The translations under genes and the position numbers were made by a program. This document shows positions 12,299 through 24,645 of a stretch of 64,000 nt of DNA, piece after piece. The notes beneath the pieces are model-generated. The model had not been told where the DNA came from, made no database searches, and saw only the letters and a list, made by a program, of their open reading frames with translations. Source of the DNA: Sipunculus nudus (taxonomy: Eukaryota > Annelida > Sipuncula > Golfingiida > Sipunculidae); the NCBI GenBank assembly GCA_026874595.1, contig CM049317.1:76885891-76949890 (forward strand). Direction: 5' to 3'. The number at the start of each line of letters is the position of its first letter. The first letter of the stretch is position 1.

Positions 12299-15074
12299 AA
12301 GGCCTACAGGCCTAATGTGAACCTGTGCAATGAGATAACACCAGGTATACCACCAATTTTGGCCCAACTGGTCAAACGGTTCCCGAGATATGAGCTTGGA
12401 TGTCTGCAGCTTTAATGTGAATGTAGGTGGCGCCACCTGTCATAAAATCAAGAAAGCTGTCCAGAATGTATACACATGCAAAATTTCAGGTGGATAAGTC
12501 CAACCAATGCTGAGATATGAGTGTTTTTATCCCAAGGCAGATGAACAGATGGACGCTGTGCAAAAATGGTTGCAGGTGGCACCACCATTTTAGTGTATGT
12601 TATAAAGCTTTTCAAGGGCTTCATTTGTGCAAAATCTTTAGCCATATCGGACAAACAGTTCCCGAGATATGTGGGTTTATGTGTGGAAACAGACACACAA
12701 ATGGACGCTGGGGAGAGAGGAAAGGTCAGAGGTCAACCAAAAATGACAGCGCAGCAGTTCACATGTGACCGATCATAATTCCAAATTTTTAAAAATTCTG
12801 CCCAGTGGGTATGGAGTTCTCCGGAAACCTATGCAGCGTCCGACTGAAAACATAGTATCCACAAAACTCTGTTTTGGTGGATACAATGATTGTAGCTGGC
12901 ACCACCAGTATGTCAAACAAACCCCTCCTATGAAATAAGGAGGGACATACACTGTGCAAAAATTATTGTATGTGGCGCCACCAGTTTTGTACACTATAAA
13001 GCTACCTGATATGTATAAACATGCCCAATTTTAGGTTGATGTATAAAAATCCTCTGTAGAAATAAGCAGGTGCAAACACTGCAAAAGTCAATGGAGTTGG
13101 CACCACCTGTCTTGTAAATGAGAATACCATCAAAGACGCATAAACAGGTCAAAATATCAGTCCAATACAACAAACTTCCCAGAGTTTGATGCACTGGGCT
13201 GACAAGGCTTAGGTGAGTAAGGCAGTTGCCCCCGAGTGACCTGTGACAAATTGCTGCCTCAAGCTACTGCACTGAGTGAATCCTTGACCTGCACCTGGCT
13301 AGAGTGAACTTTTGACCTGTACCTAGCTGCACTGAGTGAACTCTTGACCTGTTGCATAATCTGACACAGTTGGCAGTCTGCCAAAGCTATAAATAGATTC
13401 AGGCTGCACTTTGGTGCCAAATATGATGCAGTGAGCAGTCTGCCAAAGCTATAAATAGAATGCAGCTACTGCACTGAGTGAACTCTTGACCTATACCTGC
13501 ACTTCTTCCAATCCTGGCACTGTGCAAAACTATTTATAGAGCTGACATCATCTTGGCTAATGGCCAACATCAAGGCACTGGCAATTTGCCAATGGTAAAC
13601 CAAGTGCTGCCATCTGTACACAAAAGTGGTCCCTACTTGTAATAACTTTGAAATTTATTTTCCCAATACGAAATGCTTTCAGCTGACTTTTTATAAGAAA
13701 GAAATCAGGAATATTTGTAAAATCATTATGGATACATACTGAATGCAAAATTAAAATACAGATATATCTCATTGATGGCAAATTCTTGAATTAAGTTGAG
13801 TAGGGATACCAATAATTTATAATCCACGTACAGTTGTCTTTATATAGCCACAGAGAGCTGAATATCCATGATTGTAACATTGCCTGGTATGATGAATAAC
13901 TTAAATCATAACCTAATTTTTTTAAAAGCTTTTAAAAAAACTTTCTTGTCAATATTAACCAAAGATAACCTGAAATCTAAATGTCTAGTGGCATGATGTA
14001 ATAGATGCTGATAAACTGGTGCAAGGCTAGATGTAACAGCATCACACAGCTAACATATATAGTAAAATGACTCAATTCAAGCTCCATAATTCAGCCAAAA
14101 ATCATTCATGTGGAACCATTAATGACAATTATTATAAGAATAATTGTAGGGATTATTCTTGTAAAATATTTAACAAACTGACTTCAGTGGCATCAGTCGA
14201 AAAACGTTTTGCAGGTTTATAACTCATATAGGAAGATACAGCAAACTGGCTAAGTTCAGCTTCCCGTAACTCAGTCAAAAAGCACTGAACCAAAACCATT
14301 TGAACAAACTTGAATTATCAACATCTGAGGATAATTAATGTGTGAGATTTAAGAATTTGGCCCAGTGGTTTTTGAGGAGATCTTTGTAGCCACTGAGCTA
14401 AAATGGGCTGTTATGGCATATGACTAAATTCAGCTTCCCATAACTTAGCCAAAAGTCACTGAACTTCAGAAAGCACTACCCTAGGATCATTTCTTTGCAA
14501 TATCAAACATTTTGGCCACATGGTTTCAGGGAAGAAGTTTTTTGTAGCCCTCAGTGTAATACAGACACTGATGACCCTGTACAAAAAAGGCCGATGCAGG
14601 TGGCTCCACCAATACCTCAATTTCAGATATGACTTATGTGACCAACATTGGCATAAAATTTGGTGATTATAGCTCCAGCCGTTTCTGAGATTTAAATTTT
14701 AATATGCTTTTTTGCACAGGTAACAAAGTTCAACCTCCTGTAACTCAGCCAAAAATCTCCTACTGGAACCATTCGAACAAACTTGAGAAAGATTGTTCCA
14801 GGGATCATTTCTGTGAAATATTGGACATTTTGGCTGGACAGTTTCGGAGAAGAAGATTTTTAAAGCTTTTTAAGCTTTTTCCCTATAAAATCTAAGAAAA
14901 TGCAGTTAGAAAAAAATAAACAAAATCCGATATACTTTTTTGGATGACTGATTATTTGCAAAATATTTGGTGATGCTAGCTCCAGCCATTTTTGAGATAG
15001 CTAGGGTTAACGTACAGATGACGCACGACGAACCATGTCGCATCATCGCATAAGCTCACAGGTTCGCTCAAAAA
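12299..15074 (+). mobile_element. Family 2 Helentron-like element, copy 1
   Basis: It starts CAAGGCCTACAGGCCTAATG, followed by GTGAACCTG. It ends ...GCATAAGCTCACAGGTTCGCTCAAAAA. The 3' motif CAGGTTCGC is the inverse of GCGAACCTG, which is exact in the 5' end of copy 2 (36312) and has one mismatch here. The interior has unrelated-looking 5' blocks (GGTGGCGCCACC motifs) and, in the 3' half, several ~200-bp degenerate units with 'CAGCTTCCCATAACTTAGCCAAAA'-like phrases. Element F shows the empty site. No protein gene is present. Confidence 0.75.
12855..12884 (+). repeat. Family-3-like terminal hairpin inside a family 2 element
   Basis: GTATCCAC-AAAAC-TCT-GTTTTG-GTGGATAC forms a long stem and is followed by AATGATT. 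It resembles the 3' end of the family 3 element at 17717-17746 (GTATCCCCC...GGGGATACAAT). It is absent from the second family 2 copy. No matching 5' end is seen nearby, so it may be a remnant of a truncated family 3 relative. Confidence 0.45.
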
Positions 15075-15401
15075 ACTGAAAATATAAGTTAAAATATTAA
15101 ATTGTTGCAAAAGTTGCAATCATTATATATACAGAGTAAAAAACTGAAACTATAAGTTAAAATATTAGAATTGTTGCAAAAGTTGCAATCATCATATATC
15201 CAGAGTGTAGCTCATATTGGGTCATATTATGCAATCACATATATTTTATTATTTTTAAACCATAAATGTTTAAACTGAATTTAAAAGAAAATAATGCCAC
15301 AACTTGGCATCTACAAGAATATTCCTTGAATCACTATTAAAAAGTTTTGCACATTGGAGTTTTCAGTACAGGCTTAATTTTATTCACCAAAATAAAATAA
15401 A

Positions 15402-17666
15402 CTAGACATTTCTTGGCACCGCAGGTGCCAGAGTATCCCCAGACATAGTAGGCCCCCACCCCCTTTATAAATAGACCCCCATTTTTAGCAGCATATACTG
15501 ACACTTGGCATATTCATTGTTTCTTCCATCTAACAATCCACAATCTTGTTAAAGATGTTGGTCCTGTGACCTTGATCTTTTTAAAGATGTGTCCTGTGAC
15601 CTTGACCTGTGACCTCATGACCCCAAAATCAAATCTGGTCTTGCTATTCCAATGGGACATATGCAAGTTAAGTTTGAAATCTATACATCAATAAAGCAGG
15701 AATTATCACCCAGAAACTAATTTTTGGACAGATGGCTCCTGTGACCTTCACCTTTGACCTTGTGACCTCAAAATTGATAGTGTTCTTCCTCTCTTGGCAG
15801 GAGAACTATATGTGCAAGATGAATGATCTGAGATGAAATGTTTGGATGAAAATGCATCCACATCTTTTTAAAGATGTGTCCTGTGACCTTGACCTTTGAC
15901 CTCATCACCCCAAAATCAATTTGGGTCTTGCTTTTCCAATGGGACATATACAAGTCAAGTTTGAAATCCATACATCAATAAAAGCAGGAATTATCATCCA
16001 AAAAACTAATTTTTGGACAGATGGCTCCTGTGACCTTCACCTTTGACCTTGTGACCTCAAACTTGATAGGGTTCTTCCTCTCTTGGCAGGTGAACTATAT
16101 GTGCAAGATGAAAGATCTGAGATGAATTGTTTGGCTGAAAATGCATCCACAATCTTTTTAAAAAGGTTTCCTGTGACCTTGACCTTTGACCTCATGACCC
16201 CAAAATCAATTCAGGTCTTGCTTTTCCAAAGGGTCAAATTCAAGTCGAGTTTGAAATCCATACATCAATAAAAGAAGGAATTATCATCCAGAAACTAATT
16301 TTTGGACAGATGGCTCCTGTGACCTTCACCTTTGACATTGTGACCTCAAAATTGATAGGGTTCTTCCTCTCTTGGCAGGTGAACTATATGTGCAAGATGA
16401 AAGATCTGAGATGAAATGTTTGGCTGAAAATGCATCCACATCTTTTTAAAGGTGTGTCCTGTGACCTTGACCTTTGACCTCATAACCTCAAAATCAATTT
16501 GGGTCTTGCTTTTCCAATGGGACATATACAAGTCAAGTTTGAAATCCATACATCAATAAAAGCAGGAATTATCATCCAGAAACTAATTTTTGGACAGATG
16601 GCTCCTGTGACCTTCACCTTTGACCTTGTGACCTCAAAATTGATAGGGTTCTTTCTCTCTTGGCAGGTGAACTATATGTGCAAGATGAAAGATCTGAGAT
16701 GAAATGTTTGGCTGAAAATGCATCCACATCTTTTTAAAGGTGTGTCCTGTGACCTTGACCTTTGACCTCATAACCTCAAAATCAATTTGGGTCTTGCTTT
16801 TCCAATGGGACATATACAAGTCAAGTTTGAAATCCATACATCAATAAAAGCAGGAATTATCATCCAGAAACTAATTTTTGGACTGATGGCTCCTGTGACC
16901 TTCACCTTTGACCTTGTGACCTCAAAACTGATAGGGGTCTTCCTCTATTGGCAAGTGAGCTATATATTCAAGATGGAAGACCTAAGATGAAAGTTTGGCT
17001 TAAAATGCATCCACAGTATCTTTTAAAATGCCAGTCCAGTGACCTTGACCTTTGACCTCATGACCCTAGAACCTATAGGGTTCTTACTTTAGTAGTGGGC
17101 CATACATAAGTCATGTTTGAAATCCATATGGCTATCAACACTGGAGATATCATAAGAGGTGTGTGATTTTCACCATATATGGCAATATTCAAGGTCAAGG
17201 CCACTATCATAGGAAAGGTCATGACCCCAATTTAAATAAACATCATCCCATAACCCATACCTATGTATATGCATAATATAAAAGAAATCTGTCCATTAGT
17301 TTTTGACTTATAATGCTCACAGTACTGTAAGGTGGCAATTTTGGGGGTATTAAACGGCACAAAAACAAGTAAAGAATAATAGGTGGCGCCACCAGTTTCT
17401 GGAACATGACAACCCTATCCATGATCTTCCATCAACTTGATTTTGGGATAAATCCATGCAAGATTTCTTGAGATATTAAAGAATTTGTGTGATTTTCCCC
17501 AAAATTGGACCTATTCAAGGTCAAGGACACTCTCCTAGTAAAGGTCATGACCTCATTTTAAATAGGCGTCGTCCTCTCACCCATATCTATACATATACCA
17601 AGTTTGGTAAAGTTCCGTGAAATATTTTTTTGGGTTATCGCGCCAACAAGATTTATATGCGGCGGC

Positions 17667-17698
<32 letters not shown>

Positions 17699-17746
17699 GT
17701 CCGGTATGAAAACATAGTATCCCCCGACTTTGTCTGGGGATACAAT
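15402..17746 (+). mobile_element. Family 3 Helentron-like element with ~288-bp units carrying DR1 motifs
   Basis: The 5' end is CTAGACATTTCTTGGCACC, soon followed by GTATCCCCAGAC. The 3' end is a (GGC)n tract (17660-17699) then the hairpin GTATCCCCCGAC-TTT-GTCTGGGGATAC (17717-17743). The 12-mer GTATCCCCAGAC and its inverse GTCTGGGGATAC are exact. The body holds about five tandem units of ~288 bp (15.6-17.0 kb). Each has one TGACCTTGACCTTTGACCT block and one TTCACCTTTGACCTTGTGACC block. TGACCTTTGACCT is a nuclear-receptor DR1 site read on the other strand. No ORF of note is present. Confidence 0.78.
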
Positions 17747-18202
17747 GATTCAGTAAATTTAATAAAATAAAACACTTTTTCAAATAAAGTATACACACTG
17801 TTGGTTGAATGAGGGACAAACAATATCATTGTGCTAATTACTATCCCAGTTTTAATTTATTACTGGAATTAATAGTCAATTTCACACCTGGTGAAGTTTT
17901 TACTCTTCTGAAGTAAGGAATTACTTATCTGATGAACATCCACACTTTCATAGCAATACACCACTTTGTGGACACAATTAAATGTACACTTTATTCATTG
18001 TAACCCTGGTGGTACAATACAAAATCTAAAATGTAGCACAGCCTAGAATAAGAATGAATCAAATACAGAAAATAATAACATTCATCTAGTTTATGCACCA
18101 TCTGGCAGGGGGGGGGGGGGAGTGCAGGGCAGATGGGAAGCCTGCTGGTAGTGGCCAAGCAGAGCCAAGGCAAGCTGCCTGGGGTGGGTTACATAATGCA
18201 AG

Positions 18203-18909
18203 TATCACCGTCCTGTTGTTAACGTGCTTTTATTCACAGATTGCTGATTTTCTCAGATAGAAATTCTTTAGTCCAGATGTAATTTACTTTCAAGTTTATT
18301 CAATCAAAGTTAACAATAACAAATGTCCAATATATATATTCTGCTAGTTTTCCCTATTTTCCACTTAACTGATTCTGTTCTCTCTGTCTCTGTGTCTCTC
18401 TCTCTCTGTATTAACTCCTGTTCTTATTCCTGTCTCTTCTCTCTTTCCTAGTTCTCTAACTCTTCGACTCCCCTCTCTTTAGCTCTGACCTTCACTGACT
18501 GGTTCAGTAGCCAATATCTCTATTTATACATTTGCCCAAAATAATAATTGCAATTAAGGAATTTCTTACAGCATTAATACAAGACATATTATGTAATACA
18601 TTCAATGCCTTTCTAGCCCTCCTGTGAACACCTATGTCTAAACTGTTAATTAATTAGTTTATCTGTGCCTGTCACTTTAAGAGTAAACCCTGTCAAATGT
18701 ATGAACATGCTTACTAATGAATTCTCTGTGAACACTTATCAAAGAGCTGGCAGTTAAATAATAAACTGAATTGTAATTAGAAAGTTATTCTGCACAGAAG
18801 TCTACTAAATACCGGTTTCATTCCATAGAACTGATCACCTTATAATATCTAATGAAAATTGGTAAAATATAATGATTTGAATTATCATAAAATTATCACA
18901 CTGGTGATA
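18203..18909. mobile_element. 707-bp TIR element inserted in element E
   Basis: Element F reads ...ATAATGCAAGTGAAGG... where element E reads ...ATGCAAG | TATCACCG......TGGTGATA | CAAGTGAAGG. This gives a 4-bp CAAG duplication (18199-18202 and 18910-18913) and 7-bp terminal inverted repeats TATCACC/GGTGATA. The interior is AT-rich with a (CT)n tract and has no ORF. It is a non-autonomous DNA element; the superfamily cannot be told from such short ends. Confidence 0.7.
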
Positions 18910-19642
18910 CAAGTGAAGGCTGTACTACTAGGTGGGCTATATGTAAACAACACTTGACATGGTGTATGAAAACGTGAATAAAAGCTATTCTTTCAAATCA
19001 ATTTCTTTGAAATTTCAGATTTTAAAAGATTAAATCCTTATGTATATATGCTGTGAAAATTAAATCAACAGTGCCAAAGTTGGACAAAATTTAAGGAATT
19101 GATTTTTTATTAATGCTAATAACTTGAAAAATTTGCAAAATTCAGATCTTAATTTGGGTAAACAATTGAATCTTGATTAAATAAAGTTATATTTCTGAAA
19201 AAAAGTCTCTAGGTTCAGCAATTCTCATGTAAGGTGAGTAAATATATTTCCGGATTTTTTAAAAATTGCATTATGTTTTGGCCCATAACTTCAAAATAAT
19301 ACCCAATACTGACCTAATTTTTGGTATGTTCATAGAAAATATATGAAGAATGTGAATACTATATACGATCAAAAACGGATCAGTAGTTTTGATATTAGGC
19401 AGCCTTGAAGTGTAACAATGGCTTTTTTATGGAAAACGGAGGTTTTTTCCTTAATATCTCGAAGGAACAAAGTCCTAATGACCCAATTTTCCGTATGGTA
19501 GGAGATTTAAATGACATCTAATGGTATGAAAAATTTGGGATTCGTAGGTCCAATGGTCTTAAAACGTGCCCTGTTAACGACCGGACGACGGACAAAGGAC
19601 CAAGACTATAGCTCAGATGACTTATAGTCAGCTGAGCTAAAA

Positions 19643-20019
19643 ACTCGAACAAATACAGGTGGTGCCAACAGTCTGCACAAACTGATGAAACACTCCATGA
19701 TCAATATCCATGCAAACAATTATGGTGATCTCTGCATTAGTTGTTCAGATACTTCAGCTTTTGTATCAAATTTTCCATTATTCTGAGCTGTACTTTGGAG
19801 TGCCATAGCTCAAAGGATATGGTTAACAGAGACTTAATTTCAGGTTTCTGTGGAGAATTTTCATGGGTCTTCCTGTGTGTCAAGAATGAAGATTCTAGGT
19901 CCAGTCGTTACGATTTGTACCCTGTTGACAGATAACTACATCCTTACAGGTCTCAAAAATAGAGATAAAAAATTGTGAAAATTTGAAAAAATACAGGTGG
20001 CACCACCAGTCTGCAGGTT
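19643..20019 (+). repeat. Fragment of family 1 ~330-bp unit
   Basis: One full unit plus a few bases lie between the 3' end of element E and the right half of the TTAA MITE. The MITE is therefore interrupted by E plus this fragment, not by E alone. Either E inserted into an older family 1 array whose left side was lost, or two elements recombined. Confidence 0.7.
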
Positions 20020-20097
20020 TTATGGCCTATTTTATAAAAGCTCCAAGGGATTACCTTTAGTTTGTTAAAGGTCAGATAGGTGATTGGGCCCCTTTAA

Positions 20098-20313
20098 ACC
20101 TCAGGTTACCATAAGTACCTTCTGAAAGACCATGGGACACATAGTGCTTGATACTCTTATGATGAGCAATCAGCGAGGTGAGTGACACTGAGACTTTACA
20201 TCAATGCATATATATATATATAAAAGGACCCTAATTTAGGTCCATATCTGAAGAAAATACTAAACACCACATCAGAATGGACAGTCTGTATACACTGACA
20301 TGAAAGGTGTCAA
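20098..20313. other. Short low-copy gap
   Basis: It lies between the TTAA MITE and the foldback element. A weak plus-strand exon-like stretch (ACCATGGGACACATAG...CAGCGAG|GTGAGT, about 20123-20171) is in frame but isolated and has no partner exon. A (TA)n tract is at 20207-20222. Confidence 0.3.
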
Positions 20314-21120
20314 GCCAGATGCGCCACTCCCAAATGCGCACCTGTCAGTTACGCCACTGCCAGATGCGCAACTGCCATATGCGCCAAATTCCAGTTGCGC
20401 CTCATGCCATATGCGCAACAAAGCTATAATAAGCCAAATGGAGTCACATTACATTATGCTTATAATATGTGTGTATCTGTATCACACGGCCCCTTCATAA
20501 TTTTATCGAATGCGGTATATTTTTGCAATAAAATACGAGCTAATAAACCCTTTCCATTTTGAGCGACAATATGCGGTCATGCCACGTGCGGTCGATCACC
20601 ATGACACATGCAGTCACGTTGCGTTATCTGTCAATAGAAATTTATGAACATTTAATATTTTTATTTAATCGTCTCCGTTACTTTAGAAACACTGCCAATG
20701 AACTATCATATCCATAAGAGATATATATTAAAATAAAGGGCGATATTTATTGTGTCATATTGTCCGGACTTCGTGGGTGATAGTACATGTTCACGTACAA
20801 ACGTAATATGTGAAAATGACCGGTGTTGTTATCGGTACTAATGTCGTTTTATTTGATATGTGATTTCATTTATGCCAGATTGGAATTTGAAAAAAAAAAG
20901 AATTATGTCAAATATGATATAATTGACACTGGTGTATTAGCAGGAAACCACCCACCACTATAGCTTAACTGACTAGGAAAACCCCGCTGGGTTTAGTCTC
21001 CGAACATCAAAGGAAAAGTGTTGCGGCGGTCCGTTGTTAATGAGCTCATTCAAAGGATTATGAGCTGTTATATACCCGCACTTGCACGTCATAACTGCTA
21101 TATAATAACAACACTGTAAT
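20314..21120 (+). repeat. Foldback element, left inverted arm
   Basis: It starts GCCAGATGCGCCACTCCC. It includes the 15-bp subrepeat tip, AATGCGGTATATTTTTGCA, ATGCGGTCA motifs and the shared AATGAGCTCATTCAAAGGAT stretch. It matches the right arm in reverse complement with scattered mismatches and small indels. Confidence 0.8.
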
Positions 21121-21483
21121 GTTTTGTTGGACTTTGAATGGAATTCACTATAAACTGTAAATAATCAGATTTAATTGACATCTTTTCATTTTGTGTTATC
21201 CTATATACAACTGAACATAGCATCTGGCTTGAGAGAAGCGGCACGGTTCGATGATTCTAGAAGGAATTAGTTTCATAGTTGATATTACTTATTGTTTCTG
21301 AAACATGGTTTAAAAAAATTAAATGTGATAAAAAAAATCAGATCTTAAAGACGAGTTCTCATTATGATCTCTATAATTTGTTAATTTGTATATTATTGAT
21401 TCTCAACAGTTTCGTTTGACTGAAACTGAATAAATACGGACATTGAGTGAATACTTTATAATTGTATTTGAATATGAATACAA

Positions 21484-24400
21484 CAAGGGACCCATGGGTC
21501 ACGGCGCTCAGCTGATCGTGATTGGACTATAAATGTTTCTCCACTGTGATACTATATCGAGTCGATAAAGCTTATGAATATCATGTACATGTTAGGCTAT
21601 TATAAAGGAATGTTATGTAATATGTGAGTAAATGATAAATGAAATTACCTGACTGATGGATTAATAGAGTCAAATAAAGTGGTTTATTTTTTATTTATTT
21701 AGGAGGGATTGAAAATTGTGATATATTTGAGCAAATATGAATGCAATGACAGCAGTAATAAGCTGTAGTAGAATGATGATAAGGCTATTTGTTGAAGGAT
21801 CTAAAGTGTATGGTAGTCCGCAAGCGTTCAATTTGACAGATATGATGTTATGATTAACTATGCTGATGAAGTGATTTATGAATATGTGACTGTATGACAC
21901 AATATCTCTTTAGTCTTGACAAGGTACATTATTGTGATGCCCACTATGTCTACATATTACACAATATTGACATAATTTCTGGCATGTACATAGGTACCTA
22001 TGGACGAATAGTTATACAAAATATTAAAGTATGAATATATCTGATTCATCTTGTTCTTGCTTACTGAGGCTGACTTTGGGATGGGGTTCGGCGAAGGGAA
22101 AAGTGAGGGCAGCACGAAGGTGGATGTAGAAATATTCTATTGTAACGTTTTTCATTTATATAAGAATATGAAAAGCTAGGAGGAAAGGGGCCCTCCTACT
22201 TGGTTATAGTAAAGTTCTAAATATATGATTGCAAACTAATACTCTGACAAGACTGTCATGAAGAAAAACAGTAAAAGTTTTGAGATACTGTGTTGCATAT
22301 GAAAATTTATAGTTGGACAGGCAAGTGGACAGAATGGACTAATACCTTTATTTCACTTTCAAGAGAATAATGCATTTAAGTTTATATATAATCCTATTTT
22401 TTTTAAGCAGATCCACTTTTTCCATAAAGAAGTTTTTATCTGAATCATTTTTTTTATTTACAGGTTTATAAATTTTTAATTAAAAAACCTGAAAATAAAA
22501 GTTAAAATATTAGAATTGTTGCAAAAGTTGCAATCATTATATATACATAGTAAAAAACATTGGGTCATATTATGCATACACATATATTTTATTATTTTTA
22601 AATCATAAATGTTTAAACTGATTTTAAAAGAAAATAATGCCACAACATGGCATCTACAAGAATATTCCTTGAATCACTATTAAAAAGTTTTGCACATTGG
22701 AGTTTTCAGGACATGCTTAATTTTATTCACCAAAATAAAATAAAAGTAAATTTGATAAAATAAAACATCTTTTCAAATAAAGTATACACACTGTTGGTTG
22801 AATGAGGGACAAACAATATCATTGTGCTAATTAATATCCCAGTTTTAATTAATTACTGGAATTAATAGTCAATTTCACACCTGGTGAAGTTTTTACTCTT
22901 CTGAAGTAAGGAATTACTTATCTCATGAACATCCACACTTTCACAGCAATACACCACTTTGTGGACACAATTAATGTACACTTTAATCATTGTAACCCTG
23001 GTGGTAGAATACAAAATCTAAAATGTAGCATGTCCAAGAATAAAATTAAAATACAGAAAAATTATAACATTCATCTAGTTTATGCACCAGCTGGGGGGGG
23101 GATAAGTGCAGGGCAAAGGGGAAGCCTGCTAGTAGTGGCCAAGCTGGGCCAAGGTAAGCTGCCTGGGGTGGGTTACATAATGCAAGTGAAGGCTGTACTA
23201 CTAGGTGGGCTAGATGTAAACAACACTTGACATGGTGTATGAAAACATGAATAAAAGCTATTCATTCCAATCAATTTCTTTTGAATGTTCAGATTTTAAA
23301 AGATAAAATCCTTATGCATATATGCTGGGAAAATTAAATCAACAGTGCCAAAGTTGGACAAAATTTAAGGTATTGATTTTTTATTTATGCTAATAACTTG
23401 AAAAATTTGCAAAATTCAGATCTAATTTTGGGTAAACAATTGAATCTTGATTAAATAAAGTTATATTCCTGAAAAAAAGTCTCTAGGTTCAGCAATTCTC
23501 ATGTTAGGTGAGTAAATATATTTCCTGATTTTTTAAAAAATTGCATTATGTTTTGGCCCATAACTTCAAAATAATACCCAATACTGACCTAATATTTGGT
23601 ATGTTCATAGAAAATGGATAACAGAATGTGATTACTAAATACGATCAAAAACAGATCAGTGGTTTTGATATTAGGCAGCCTTGAAGTGTAACAATGGCTT
23701 TTTTTATGGAAAACAGAGTTTTTTTCCTTAATATCTCGAAGGGACAAAGTCCTAATGACCCAATTTTCGGTATGGTAGGAGATTTTGGGGACATCTAAAA
23801 TTATGTCAACAGCCTGGGGAGCATAGAGATGTGCACTGAATGACCTACAGTCATCAAAGTGGACTGCCTGACAATGTAAGGGAATACAACAAGAGCCTAA
23901 AAAAAATTCAATAACTAGCCTAATTTTGCAGCTTTTATTTTCAAATTTCAGATTTTTACAGATTAAATCCTTATGTATACATGGTGTGAAAATTAAACCC
24001 ACAGTACTTACAGGAAAAAAACGTGCCATGGCCAAAGTTGGGCAAAATTTAAGGTACCAATTTTATATTTTTGCCAATATTTAAAAAAATTTAACAAATT
24101 TTGATCTAATTTTTGGTATACAATTAAATTTTTATTAATTAAAGTTGTATTACTGAAAAAAAAGTCCCTACCTTGAACACTTTTAGTCTTAAGTGACCAA
24201 ATATCTTCCTGATTTTTTTACAAAGTCCATTATGTTTGGGCCCATAACTTTTTTAAATTATATAATACTGACTTAATATCTGGCATGTACATAGGAACTA
24301 TATAGAGGAAAATTTATGGTAAATATGAAGAAAACCAGATGAGTGGTTTTGATATCAGGCAGTCCTGAAGTGTGAAAATAGATTTCTAATAAAAAATTGA

Positions 24401-24645
24401 GGTTTTTCCTTAATATCTCAAAGGAACTAAGTCCTTTTGACCCAATTTTTGGCATGGTTGGAGATTAAGGGGACATCTAACTGTATGCCAAAATTCAGAT
24501 TCGTAGGTCCAACGGTGTCAAAACGTGCCAGTCTTACGGACGGACATTCAGACGGACAGACGGACGGACGGACGGACAGACAGACGGACGACGGACAATG
24601 GACCATGACTATAGCTCAGATGACTTATAGTCAGCTGAGCTAAAA
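21484..24645 (+). mobile_element. Family 1 Helentron-like element, uninterrupted (element F)
   Basis: It has the full 5' end (CAAGGGACCCATGGGTCA, GGCGCTCAGCTGA) and 3' end ((GACGGACA)n tract 24537-24597; hairpin 24612-24642; AAAAA). Length is about 3.16 kb. Its 5' half is AT-rich and unique to the subfamily shared with E and D. Its 3' half has two tandem units (AAAACGTGCCATGG..., CATAACTTC..., GGTTTTGATATTAGGCAG). It is the empty-site reference for the three insertions in E. A poly-G tract lies near 23093. No protein gene is present. It is inserted in the foldback element. Confidence 0.85.

Larger units (their letters stand above)
11298..19642 (+). mobile_element. Family 1 Helentron-like element (element E), host of three insertions
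   Basis: The 5' end is CAAGGGACCCATGGGTCA then GGCGCTCAGCTGA. The 3' end is a short ACGACGGACAAAGG tract then the hairpin TAGCTCAGATGACT-TAT-AGTCAGCTGAGCTA and AAAA. It is a sibling of the uninterrupted element F (21484-24645). Aligned by eye to F, the body is interrupted by a family 2 element (12299-15074), a family 3 element (15402-17746) and a 707-bp TIR element (18203-18909). With these removed it would be about 2.5 kb. It has one internal unit of the AACGTGCC...GGCAGCCTTGAAGTG type, where F has two. Confidence 0.82.
11148..20093. mobile_element. TTAA-flanked MITE (copy 1), split by a nested insertion
   Basis: The left part (11148-11297) and right part (about 20020-20093) are halves of the same MITE found uninterrupted at 54246-54709. 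Both copies are bounded by TTAA (11144-11147 and 20094-20097). Their ends are imperfect inverted repeats (AGGTGCCCATTCA... versus AGGGGCCCAATCACC... on the other strand). TTAA target duplications are typical of piggyBac-type MITEs, but no transposase is present to confirm the superfamily. About 8.7 kb of later insertions separate the halves, so this is the oldest layer of the nest. Confidence 0.6.

Noticed and set aside
15768-16990. Repeated 67-codon ORFs on both strands
   Set aside because: They repeat at the 288-bp unit length of family 3 and appear on both strands of the same DNA. There is no sign of selection for protein.
20123-20171. Plus-strand exon with good Kozak and GTGAGT donor
   Set aside because: Only 15 codons, no partner exon found on the + strand within the window, and on the strand opposite to the better-supported gene.
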